A stretch of DNA of 64,000 bases from Ceratotherium simum simum. Taxonomy: Eukaryota > Chordata > Mammalia > Perissodactyla > Rhinocerotidae. Below are positions 1-10,563 of this stretch, piece after piece. The position numbers were made by a program, and so were the translations under genes. The notes beneath the pieces are model-generated. The model was not told the DNA's origin. It saw nothing but the letters and a program-made list of their open reading frames with translations, and made no database searches. The stretch is from contig NW_004454177.1 in NCBI RefSeq assembly GCF_000283155.1, positions 27,821,113-27,885,112 of the forward strand. The letters are read 5' to 3'. The stretch's first letter is position 1; each line of letters starts with the position of its first letter.

Positions 1-597
1 GCATCAGCCCCTGTAGAGAGGTTTTTATTGTTGTTTAAGTTTCAACAGATAATGACAACAAGCACAGAGACAGACCTGAATACATGCTATTTGGTGAACA
101 GTACGACTCATGAAATATTATTACTCTTAAATAAAAATAAAATTCATAGACATTATTTGGACCAAGCCATCTATATTTATAAAGCAATTCCTCCTATGGC
201 TTCCCTGCTAAAGCCAGTTCTCAAACATAAGCTGGATCATTTCCCTCTCCTGCTCAAAAATGTCCAGTGGTTTTCCAGTTGGGTATTCAAGACCCTCCAC
301 GATCTGGCCTAAAGTTATTTTTCCCACTACTTTTTTCACTAGCCATTCTATAGCTCCTTTCACCAGTGACAATGTTGTACATGACATTACCTGGATGTGC
401 CCTGCTCTCTGCTCATGCAGCCCCCATGGCCAGCAGTGTCCTTTTTTAGCTCCTAGAATCCTGGCTCAGTTCAAATGCCAGCTCTTCTTTAAAACAGTTT
501 CCTTTTTTCTCTCATCAGAATATTAGCTACTTCTTCCTCTGTGCCTGGATATGACTCCCTTGATATCTCTCCTGGGCACTCATTTCATTCTGCCTTT

Positions 598-626
598 CAT
601 TATTATTATTATTATTATTATTATTG
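598..626. repeat. (ATT)n microsatellite
   Basis: About nine uninterrupted copies of the trinucleotide att. It produces runs of tyrosine or isoleucine in shadow open frames. Confidence 0.9.
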
Positions 627-674
627 GCTTACTGGTCTGTCTTCCCCACTGGGTTACAATATCCCTTGGGCATG

Positions 675-755
675 GTTTGTTTTGTTCATCTTGGAGTCTA
701 CCACAGATATCCCCAAAGTTCTTTTACGTCTACTACCTACTCAATAAATGTTAGC
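675..755 (+). repeat. L2-like LINE 3' tail fragment
   Basis: Ends in 'ctcaataaatgttagc', the typical L2/MIR terminal pattern, preceded by diverged sequence resembling the L2 3' UTR. Confidence 0.45.
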
Positions 756-1602
756 TATCGAATAAACAATCATCAGCCCCATACAGCCAAGTCATATATT
801 ACTATATAGCTCAGCGCTTCCCTGTAGGATATAGATGACATGGGAATGGGGCAGGGAAGAGATACTACCTTTTGGAGACTCAACAGCTATTGTTCACTCA
901 GACCAACACCGCACTGGAAATATGCAAGCTATTCGATCTTTACAATTCATTTAAAAATTGCCATTGGATGGACTATCCAATATACAACACTGAAATAATT
1001 TATTTCCATAGAAAAAATCTTTTCCATCAGCTCTGGCCTTCAATGCAGGCATCTGCCTTTAGCTTACATAACCTTTCACCTTATAAGTTTTACCTGTATA
1101 TGTAAGCAAATCTGAGGGCTCATACCCTTGGAGAAACTAAGCAGGAATGTTTAATAAAAACCAAACAATTGTGTTAATAAGCATCAGGAAAGGACCCAAA
1201 AGGGATTTTAACAAAGAAAAACTCTCCTTACTATGCATTGTTGTCTGGTTTTCATGGCAATGTGCGTTTGTGGTGAAATCTTATATATAGTCTTTTTAGG
1301 ACAGATGCCTTAATTCATGAACATGAGAAGCAGGAGGAGCGACTAGACACATCTGATTACTTGACACTGATAAACCTAGGTAAAGTCAGGGCAAGTTTTA
1401 TAAGCCAAATAAAGTTTGTGTGTTCCAGAGCACCCATCATCAGATACCAAATGCAGCTAGGATTCTCTAGAGTCCAAGATAGCAGGACATCATATCAAGT
1501 CTCTTGTATACTAACTACCCACTAGTGATGAGACCACGTGAAAGTTGCACTTCTCTCATGGCTTAACGACGGCATTTACTCAAAGAATAAATTTCACCTT
1601 AC

Positions 1603-1756
1603 CACTTTCTGGATCTAGAAAAAATTCATTGTTTCCAGATCCATAGAGTGAGTATCGTATATCTCCATTGGATCCAATATCGGCATCCTTAGCACTGACC
1701 TTCAGGATGATTTTATTTGATGGAATGTCTTCGGGAAATAATGCTGTATATGCAAC
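1603..1756 (-). CDS. FAT3: FAT3 internal exon h: start of a cadherin repeat (most 3' exon in the window)
   Basis: Encodes the N-terminal half of one extracellular cadherin repeat, starting [15 protein letters not shown] and ending LDPESG. The acceptor is a good pyrimidine run ending 'tttgcttag' and the donor is GTAAGG. Length is 154 nt: it enters in phase 0 and leaves in phase 1, splitting a glycine codon. The repeat shows the PED (PEN-like) calcium motif and a DADIGS segment matching the DxD calcium motif. It joins in frame to the exon at 3061-3257. The following exon is beyond the window. FAT3 is a giant single-pass atypical cadherin acting at the cell surface in tissue polarity and neuronal patterning (family knowledge). 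The FAT3 name rests on remembered protein sequence rather than a database search; another FAT paralogue is the main alternative. Confidence 0.85.
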
Positions 1757-1947
1757 CTAAGCAAAAGTAAAGAGAGCTAGTTAAATCATCAGTATTTGTG
1801 GGGCAGTTGCCATGTTTAGCGTTATAAATTATTTCTTTAAAAATGCATTCATATAACAGCTTTTGCTATCTTTTTCCCTTCAGCACGGAACTATCTTACA
1901 ATATATGATGAAACATGGTATATCTGCTGCCCCACCCCTCCCATGCT

Positions 1948-2045
1948 CATTCATTCAACAAATACTGGCTGAGCATCTACTATGTGCTACACAGTAGGTG
2001 CTAGGAATACAATGGTGAAGAAAACAGATAAAAATCCCTGCCCTG
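1948..2045 (-). repeat. L2 LINE 3' end fragment
   Basis: Reads 'attcattcaacaaatactgg', then '...ctactatgtgct' and 'atccctgccct', the reverse complement of the L2 3' end (promoter-less relic, ancient mammalian LINE). Confidence 0.7.
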
Positions 2046-2190
2046 GTGGAACCAGGACACACATCACATATTGATCATGGTTCTCTTTTTCTGTTAAGCC
2101 TCAGTGAGTCCTTGGGACCCTCTGACTCTTTAAAGAGCCACCACTAACACTTGGCATTAGTATGAGAGATTAAATATTTGCAACACTTTT

Positions 2191-2483
2191 TTTTTTTTCT
2201 GTGAGGAAGATCAGCCCTGAGCTCTCATCCATGCTAATCCTCCTCTTTTTGCTGAGGAAGACCGGCTCTGAGCTAACATCTATTGCCAATCCTCCTCCTT
2301 TTTTTACCCCAAAGCCCCAGTAGATAGTTGTATGTCATAGTTGCACATCCTTCCAGTTGCTGTATGTGGGACATGGCCTCAGCATGGCCGGAGAAGTGGT
2401 GCGTCGGTGCGCGCCCGGGATCCGAACCTAGGCCGCCAGTAGCGGAGCGCGCGCACTTAACCGCTAAGCCACGGGGCCGGCCC
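2191..2483 (-). mobile_element. ERE-type tRNA-derived SINE, copy 1
   Basis: Minus-strand SINE. The tRNA-like head is at the right, with A box TGGCTTAGCGG and B box GGTTCGGATCC; the A-tail reads as poly-T at the left. An 11-bp perfect target duplication, gcaacactttt, flanks it at 2180-2190 and 2484-2494. The perfect duplication and intact boxes mark a young copy. The family is characteristic of perissodactyls. Confidence 0.92.
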
Positions 2484-2659
2484 GCAACACTTTTATAAGC
2501 TACAGAATACCAATACTGTCTCTTGGTCCACATGGTAAAGAAAAAGTAAATTAATCATGATTTAATTTCAGTAAGAAAGAATATAAATCTAGTCCTGGCA
2601 TCTTGCATTGGCTGTCATGTTTTGTACTGGAGTGGAAAGCCTACTCCATGAGGAACCTG

Positions 2660-2800
2660 GAGACCTGGGTCTATTACCAATATTGCCACTAACCAGCTAT
2701 GTAAATTTAAACAAATAACTTATGCTTTTGAGTGGTCCATTTCTCTTTTGTGAAATCAGTGATTTAGACAGAATAAGTCATAAGGTCCTTTATGATTCCT
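2660..2800 (+). repeat. MIR fragment
   Basis: Diverged MIR core: 'gacctgggtctattacc', 'cactaaccagctatgta', then '...tgaaatcagtgat'. It follows the MIR order in the plus orientation. Confidence 0.6.
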
Positions 2801-3060
2801 TAAAAATTATTTAATTTTAAGACTCATGGTTTTGTTTTTGTTTTGGGCGGGGGCAAAATTAGGTACCTGATCTTGCTACCTATTCCTTTATAACCTTTCA
2901 TCCCAGACTCCAACTCCTACCCTCTAATATCCAACTGGAGCTCACTAATCAAGGAGATAAGAGCAGAAATTAGCCTGGCCTTAAGAAGAAAAGTGAAATG
3001 GGTTTTGATTTAATTTTAGAAAAGAAGAGTAAGAGGCAGCAATGTATCTGCAAATCTCAC

Positions 3061-3257
3061 CTGATCACACACTGGGCTGTTGTCATTCACATCACTGACA
3101 GTCACTTCCACCATGGCCTGTGTGACAAAGAGCCCGTCGGTGGCAGTGATATTGAGGAAGTAAATGTCTTGTTCTTCTCTATCTAGAGGTCTCTTCACAT
3201 AGACCTTCCACTCACTCTGCACCAGGCCCAGGGCAAACCGTCCTCGAGGGTTCCCTC
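3061..3257 (-). CDS. FAT3: FAT3 internal exon g: second half of a cadherin repeat and linker
   Basis: Completes the repeat begun at the end of the giant exon. It starts [10 protein letters not shown] after a split glycine, passes through the calcium motif LDREE, and ends in the linker [13 protein letters not shown], which carries DxNDN. The acceptor is 'ttcactgcag' behind a strong pyrimidine tract and the donor is GTGAGA. Length 197 nt, entering in phase 1 and leaving in phase 0. A longer open frame upstream of the acceptor is intron read-through, not coding. The linker has an unusual cysteine after the proline (PVCD rather than PVFD). The exon lies between the giant exon, about 3.2 kb upstream in the transcript, and the exon at 1603-1756. 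Confidence 0.88.
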
Positions 3258-4095
3258 CTGCAGTGAAAAAAGAGTTTTTGAAGCTGTGCAATGAAATGCT
3301 TTGATCTACACCTACAGTGAGAGGCCTTGTGAGGTCATCCAGGTGCTCCTCAAACTGTATCATTTATGATACCGAAAAAAATTGATACATCCTTTTGATT
3401 CAACGGCAACAAAGCACGATGTTTATATGCTTGGCTTGTGTGGAAGGTAAAACAGTAACTTTCCAAGAGAATAAAATGCACTTAGAGAAGCTGGAGATGA
3501 TCTCCTGTTTAGCTCCCCTTAAGGACAATCAAATTCAGATTGTGAACAATCAATCCTCTTCTGGGGGATGATGCAACTGTCTTTCCACTTTGTCTCAAGA
3601 GAGGATGTAATACACTATAGCTCTTGTTACCAAGACAATTCCATTAGCTGTTGATTATGTGATCAAAGCAAGGCAGTCAGGTCTATTAAGGAATCTTTAG
3701 TGAAGGCTTTGTCATACAGCTGCTCTCTTCTTATAAGGACTGGAGCGTGGGGGGAGAAAAGTTAGTGTGACAGAGGAAAACTCATTAGTATTAAATAGCC
3801 CTAACGAGGGGTCATTTAAGGAGCAGGTTAAAGATAAGCACGGCAATTAGATCAAATTTGTCAGAACGAAGCTGGCGAAAGCGGAAGAAAAGTAGAAGAG
3901 ATGACGTGGAACAGCTTGTTATGCTGCTGAAAACACTGACAGTGGTCCCAGCAACATCACTTTCTACATCATTGGAGAACAAGATAACGAGAGGGAAGAA
4001 AACTACCTTGACCTTCTAATCCCCAAGAGGGAGATAATGTTACTTCAAACATGGAGAAAGACTGGACAAGACAACCGGCAAGAAGCCAGGAATCC

Positions 4096-4265
4096 AGTTA
4101 GATCATCAACATTTCATTCATTTGGATCAACAAGTATTTATCACCTGCTCTGGGCCAGGCACTGTTCCAGGCAGTAGGACTACAGTAGTGGACAAAACTG
4201 ACAAAAAGCCCTGCTCTGTGGTGGAGCTCACATTCTAGTAGGGAAGACTGACAATAAACAAATAA
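4096..4265 (-). repeat. L2 LINE 3' end fragment
   Basis: Antisense L2 3' end: 'caagtatttatcacctgctc', 'ggccaggcactgttccagg' and 'gagctcacattctagt' in the expected order, ending in 'acaataaacaaataaataag'. Confidence 0.75.
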
Positions 4266-4532
4266 ATAAGGAAAGCATACTGCACACTGGCTGCTACTTT
4301 GTTGAAAAAGGGGAGCCATTCACTTTGTTACAATGAATCTTTAAAAGAGCAGAGGGCAAAAATCACGGTTCTGCCAGAAGGATTGGGTGGGAAGTGGTGG
4401 ACTGCACTCTCGATTATAAAGCATTGGGGGAGGTCAGTCTAGGGGCCTCAACAGTGTGAGGCAACCATGGAATAAATGGACCATATTTGGCAGACAGCAC
4501 AGAAAAGGGGAGAGCTGCACATTCCTCTAGGG

Positions 4533-4768
4533 CAGCAGTTCTCAACTGGAAGCGGCATTGTCTCACCTCCCCTCCCCAGGAACATTTGTGAAAGTCTGGA
4601 GACATTTTTGAATGTCACATCAGGGGTGGTGGTGGTGGTGCTACTGGAATCCATCGGGCTGAGGCCAGAGACACTGCTAATCATCCTACAATGCACAGAA
4701 CAGCCACCTACAACAAAGACTTATCCGGCCCCAAATGTCATAGTGTCAAGAATGAGGAAACTGCTCTG
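4533..4768 (+). repeat. MER5A-like hAT DNA transposon
   Basis: Matches the remembered MER5A layout: 'gttctcaactgg' at the start, 'gtctggagacatttttg', 'ctaatcatcctacaatgcac', 'ttatccggccccaaatgtca' and a 'gaaactgctctg' end. Contains a (GGT)n expansion near 4626-4640. No clear 8-bp target duplication is left. Confidence 0.8.
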
Positions 4769-6489
4769 GCGAGGCTCGGGGTCCTCCCTGGGATATCACT
4801 TTCCTCTGCCACTGGCTAGGATCCAACTATGCTTCAGTTGAATATTATTTCAGCATGCACAAATTTAACCTCACTATTCAGTGCTTTAGGTGCAGGCCCA
4901 CACTGTTCTTTTCTTAAATAAAATGATTAATCGTCTTCTGTTAATATGAGGCAGCACAGCCAAGTTGTGTTACATCAAGAGCAAAAGTTAAATCTAATTA
5001 AAATCAGTTGGTGGTTGGCACTTTTTGTAGTAACAGTAGCTTTAAGCTACTCTGTTCTCATTACTTCGGTAAAGTCGACGGGACGGTCCCTTTAAATCAT
5101 CCACTGAGAATTCAGAGACAATGTATAAATAATTAAAGCTGAGTATTTAGAATTCTTCCAAATGGAAAAGTATCCCCCAGAATGCCTAAAAAGCTTTTTG
5201 TCTGAAACTGAATGCAAATAAATCAAAGTGATGCTTTACTCACCTTTCTTTCTTTACCACTGTTGCTCATGTCTTTACTGCAGAAATACACATTTTAGTG
5301 AAAAAAAAAAAACCCAAAAATGGAAGGTATCAGATAAAGCATAAATGCATAGAGAGCTTTGAACAAAAAACATCGTCAAGAAAACAGTTCCATAAAGGAA
5401 AAGGACAAGAATAAAGAGAAGAGAAGTGTGGCAAACCCAAGCATTGACACACAGGCTCTCCTGTGGATCTTATTCTGCAGTGATTAATTAACTTTCTCAC
5501 TAACATACTTAAGCAGATTCTGTGTCTTGAGGGCGTTCTAATTAATTCATTTTTCACTTTGAATAATGTAGTTTTTCTAAAAGGAAGCCAGCAGACTACA
5601 AGTATTGATGGATTCTTTAAAATATTTTGGCATTTTGCTTATGTTCCGTCTTTGAATGTCACAACATCAAAATATTAGCTTTAAAAACTCCAAATAGTTT
5701 TTAGAAAGACTGCTCCCACATCACCAACTCTATCCTCTTTGCAGTTGAGGGCCAGTCACCCCCAGAAAGCTATTCCTGATCCGTGACACCCCTTCTTCAC
5801 TCTGACATGAAATCCTTGGCCCCTCAGAACAATGGTGACATTTTTTGTACACTCTGAGTGACCTCATTTGTCTATCTTGGCTTTCCCATTGAATCGCTAC
5901 TTACTATTTGGAAAGAAAGAAAAGAGTTCCAAGAAAATTGAGTTGTCAGCAGAAATACCCTTTGACTTGGAGTTATAACTTAGGAATTTTCAGCAAAATG
6001 TCAAACCATGCCCTCTAATTTGTATAACTGTGTACGTGTACGTGCATATGCATTTTTACTTCCAGGAGAAACTCGTAAGTGAAGCTTTCCAGAATCAAGT
6101 TATTTGTTTTCCTTTCTACTACAAAAAGTAGGAAAAAGGAATGTAGTTAAAAATATATCTGTCCACCAAAGAGAGCTGTTATTTTCATTTCTTCAGCTGA
6201 GACATGTGGCTGGGCTCCTTTTTAAATGACAAAAAGTGACACAAAGACTGGGTACCAATCTGGGTAATCTGTTGCAGACAAACCAATGAATTCCAAACAA
6301 GGCTGAGTCAGCAACAAGCAACAACTGAAAAACTGTCTACTCAGAGATCTCTTACTCGGTCCCAGAGAGGTGTTATTACTCTCAGTCCCTCATCTCATCC
6401 TCCTTTTTCTCTCTTACTCTTACCTCCTGCCACTTTCCATCTTTCTCGAGAAAGCAGAGCACATAGTGGAAACTGAGGGTGGCACTCAC

Positions 6490-9400
6490 CTGTAATATGG
6501 TAGCTCACTTGGCGATTAATGTCTGAAGTGTCTCTGTCCCACGTACTGAGGACGGCCACCACCTCTCCTGGTGGGTCACTCTCCTTCACATTACCTCGGT
6601 ACACCTCATGGGCAAAGACTGGTGCGTTGTCATTTATATCTGTCACCCTGACAGAGACCAAAGCCGTGGAAGAAAGAGAGAAGGCCTCTCCGAGGTCAGA
6701 GGCCACCACGGAGAAGGTGAATGCAGGGTCTGTCTCATGATCCAGGTCCTTCAAGGTACTGATCCAGCCTGTGTTGCTGTCAATATTGAATGCTTCCATT
6801 ACCTTTTCAGGCTGGGAATCCGAGTGGAGGGAGTAAGTGACCTGCCCATTGGCTCCCCAATCCACATCAATAGCTCTCACCTGTGTGAGTTTGGTGCCGA
6901 CCGGCATCCCTTCCATTATGATCGTCTCATAGCTTGAAGTTTCAAAGACTGGCTTGTTGTCATTCAAATCCAATACCTTGATATCTACATCTACGGTAAA
7001 CACAACGTCTACCTTGTCCAGGGGTATAGTTGCTGCTACTTTAAAGTGGAAAGCTGGGCTAATTTCATGATCAAGGCGTTTGTCAAGCTTGATCGTGCCT
7101 GTTTCCTGTTCTATGATGAAGACACCCCCTTTGTTATTTTCTAGTCGTTCTCCATTAACTGTGCTGAACCTGACATTCTGACTGGGCAAAATCCTCAGGG
7201 TGTCCACCGTGCTCCCAATGGCTGTATCTTCTGAAACAGTAAAAGAATATTGAGACTGGGTGAATGAAGGCAAGAATGTTTCGGGGGGCAAGACATGGAT
7301 ATAGACAGGAATGAGGGAGTGCTTTACTGGAATGCCCCCATCTACTGCTTTGACAAAGAATGACAGCACTGTGTTTTTCAACTGGTTAAAATTGCCCTTT
7401 GTGACCATCCAGCCATTGTCAGGATCGATTTCCAGGAGGTCAGCCACTGAGACCGAGGCCTCGCTATACAGGGAATAAGTAATCCTTGAATTGGCTCCAT
7501 CGTCTGGATCCATGGCTTGAACCTGAGTGACCAAGTGTCCCCTTCCAACGTCTGCCCTGACACTGGCTCTGTATTCCACTGTCAGGAACTGGGGAGCATT
7601 GTCATTTTCATCCACAACAATCACCCTCACAGTGCAGAAAGTCGTTCTCCCTCCACCATCGAGGGCCCTCAAAAAAATGCTAATGTCTCCTTCCAGAGGG
7701 TTTTCCCGGTCGAGTCTTTCTGTCGTGATGACCTGTCCATTGCTGTCTATGAGGAATCGATCCTTAGCAAAGTCATTGATGATGGCGTAGCTGATCTGCC
7801 CGTATGTCCCTGGATCCCCATCTGTGGCTCGAACGTGAATTACCTTTGTCCCAGCGGCCGCATTCTCTCTCACCTCAGCTACATAGGTGCTTTGTGAAAA
7901 GGCAGGGCTGTACAGGTTAGCCCCGAGTACCCTGATATGCACTTGTGCGGTGCTGGTGAACAACCCATCAGAGACTGACACATTGAGACTGTACAGGGGC
8001 TCCATCCGCTGCTTCCGGTGGTTGGACAGTGTGATGATGCCACTCTTGCTGTCCATCAGAAAGCTCGTCCGGTCATTCCCAGATAAAATGCTATATTCCA
8101 ACCGGTCAAAATCAGAGCTGTCTGCATCAGAGGCTTGCACACAGGTTACAAAATGGCCCCGGGGGGCTAATTCACTCACATAGGACTCATAGATGAGCTG
8201 ATTAAAAACTGGAGGGTTGTCATTTACATCTGAGATGTAGATATGAACCAGGACCTCGCTGCTCAGCGATGGGAAGCCATTATCTGTTGCTCTCACTTTC
8301 AAAGTGCAGTGTTGCACTAACTCATGGTCCAGCATCCGTGCTGTCAGTATTAAGCCACTTGCACTGTCTATGTGAAAATAATCTGTGCTGTTGTAAGTAT
8401 CCTGGACAATCTGATAATGTACCATTTTATTGTTTTCTGAGTCTGCATCAGTAGAGACAACTTGCAAAACAGGTGTTCCAATAAGAGATGCTTCAGATAA
8501 TGTTGTATTATATGTAGGTTGATCAAAAATAGGGGGGTTGTCATTTACATCATTAACTAGCAAGTCAACAGTGACTTCAGCCCTGGCACCAGTAAGGGCA
8601 TCACTGGCTCTTACTGTCAGCTTGTAAACAGATGTAATTTCATAATCCAAAGGGCTAATGACTTTCAAGACCCCGGTGTCAAAGTCAACGTTAAACTGTT
8701 TATAAAGATCTCCGTCAATAATAATATATATGATGCCTTGGCCTTCTGGACTGGTGGCATTGATGCTTAGAATGGGGGTGTCCATTCTGATGTCTTCGTT
8801 GACAGATGCTGTATAAAAGGGCTTGTCAAACACAGGCATTGCTTTGTTGACAATAGTGATGGGAAGTTCCACGGATGTGGACAAAGAGGGTTTTCCACCA
8901 TCTTTGGCTAGGATGGTGACTCCATACTCAATGTTGGACAAGTCAGAATTGAATGCTTCTTTTAAAACAACATTCCCTGAATTAGGGTTAATTTCAAAGT
9001 GGCCATAGTCATCCTGTAAGACATAGGTCACTTCTCCATTTGCACCTTTATCTTTGTCAATGGCTGTCACTTGGTAAATCAGAGTCCCAGGCTCAGCATC
9101 AACTTGCACAGCAGCATAGTAAGGGAGGCCCACAAAGACTGGAGAGTTGTCATTTATGTCTTCGATGTTAACCCTGACCACAACCCTAGCCACACGCAGA
9201 TGGTCCAGCTCACGGCTGGCTTCCACCACCAGCTCATATAACTCTTGTTCTTCACGGTCAAAGGGGACTCCAGTGGTCTGAATGACCCCTGAGGTAGATT
9301 TTATCTTGAACTTATTTCCTGGGTTTAAGATGCTATATTTTAAGGGCTCATTAAGGCGATTTCCAACGGCATTGACAATAGCAACTTTGGTTATGTTAGT

Positions 9401-10563
9401 GTTGTTCTCTGAGATTGAGGTGGAGTAAAAGCTTTGTGTAAAGTGGAGGCCACTGTCCATGGCTTCTTTAACCAAGATGGTGACCATGGATGTACTGTAG
9501 AACTTTCCATCAGACACTTTAACTATCAGCATATAGTGATCTTTGGAAAGGTTGTTGTTTTTTATGGTCAGCACTCCACTATTTGAGTCAATTAAAAAAC
9601 TATCCAAGCTGCCTTCCATTAGGCTGTATGTCAGTTCAGGGGGCACCTCAGAGTCAGGATCCGTGGCACTAACTTTCAGAACCTCCACTCCAACATATGT
9701 AGGTAAAAGTAAGACAGTCTCAAACACAGCCTGAGTGAACACAGGCGGGTTATCATTCACATCTGTCACCTCTATGTTGACTTCAACGGGACTCTCTGCA
9801 GTCAGCTGGGGGCTACCACTGTCTCTCACATGCACATGAAAATGGAAATGGGCAATGGTTTCATGGTCCAGGTTGGCAATTGTTCTGATTGCACCTGTAC
9901 TGGAGTCCACTGTGAAGAACTTCTTGGCCGTGGACTCCACAATCTGATACACAAGCAGAGCATTCCGGTTGCTGTCAGCATCAGTGGCTCGAATTACCAG
10001 TGGGCTGTTATCCAAGCTTCTGACAATGCTATTGACGGGGGCAGCCTCACTAAGGCTGCCCGAATACTGAGAAAAGAGAAAAACTGGGGCGTTATCATTT
10101 TCATCAACAATCTGAATATTGACTGTGGCATTGGAAGCCATTCCTGCCATGTTAGTGGCTTGAATGATGAGCTGATACGAGGAAGTACGCTCATAATCCA
10201 GTGCCTTCCGAGTGGTGATGACCCCAGAATATGGATTTATGGTAAAGATCCCATTAATGTTTCCATCTTTGACTTCATAAATGAGGGTAGATTGACTGAT
10301 GGCAGAGATTAGAATGACTGATGTTCCAATATCAACATTTTCATTTACTTCTGCTTGGTAGTCTTTGTGAGCGAACTTGGGGTGAGAATTATCAGACATG
10401 GTGACAGAGATGCGCACAATTGCGGTGGCAGACATTGGCGGGGAACCCTGATCTGTGACTTTGACTGACAGGACAAACTGACTCATCGTAGTCATGTCTG
10501 GTTCTTTGGAAACAGTGATGATGCCCAGGACTGGTTCGATCTTAAATGTGTTCCCAGTGTTCC
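6490..10563 (-). CDS. FAT3: FAT3 giant exon f: 13 repeat units of extracellular cadherin domain
   Basis: One uninterrupted exon of 4,074 nt (1,358 codons) in the extracellular region of FAT3. It begins at acceptor 'tatattgtag' and ends at donor GTGAGT, with a glycine codon split in phase 1 at both edges. Thirteen inter-repeat linkers recur about every 100-110 residues, near residues 50, 150, 264, 363, 464, 570, 668, 775, 877, 981, 1090, 1194 and 1304. Eight carry DxNDN ([20 protein letters not shown] and similar). Five do not: [28 protein letters not shown] and [16 protein letters not shown] and DxD calcium motifs and several N-glycosylation sequons (NAT, NIT, NTT, NST, NVS) are visible. A giant exon at this place is typical of FAT1-3. 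The first methionine of the open frame, at 10495, is internal; coding continues upstream to 10563. The sequence beyond 6490 in the same frame is intron. Confidence 0.93.

Larger units (their letters stand above)
1..1602. other. FAT3 intron, 3' of exon h (partial)
   Basis: Intronic sequence running off the left edge. It holds an (ATT)n microsatellite at 598-626 and an L2-like tail near 675-755. I recognise nothing else; the short open frames here have no cadherin or other family signature. Confidence 0.7.
1757..3060. other. FAT3 intron between exons g and h
   Basis: 1.3 kb, mostly repeats: an L2 fragment, the ERE SINE and a MIR. The remainder shows no recognised feature. Confidence 0.8.
3258..6489. 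other. FAT3 intron between exons f and g
   Basis: 3.2 kb. It contains an L2 piece near 4.1-4.26 kb and a MER5A-like element at about 4.53-4.77 kb. The stretches 3.3-4.05 kb and 4.8-6.4 kb are unique-looking sequence with no gene signal. Confidence 0.8.

Noticed and set aside
2400..2483. tRNA gene candidates at the heads of the SINEs
   Set aside because: A and B boxes are present but the body continues into the SINE tail and no proper acceptor stem or anticodon arm closes.
2273..2533. Minus-strand open frame of 86 codons, and similar ones at 18683-18904 and 19667-19861
   Set aside because: They are translations of ERE SINE copies; the shared 'RPRGLAVKCARS...' look comes from the repeat, not from a gene family.
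3258..3363. Upstream extension of the exon g open frame to a methionine near 3363
   Set aside because: A clear acceptor (tttcactgcag) sits at 3258 and protein continuity with exon f requires entry there.
6395..6489. Downstream extension of the exon f frame (GECHPQF...)
   Set aside because: It lies past a consensus GTGAGT donor and does not match cadherin; the true continuation is exon g.
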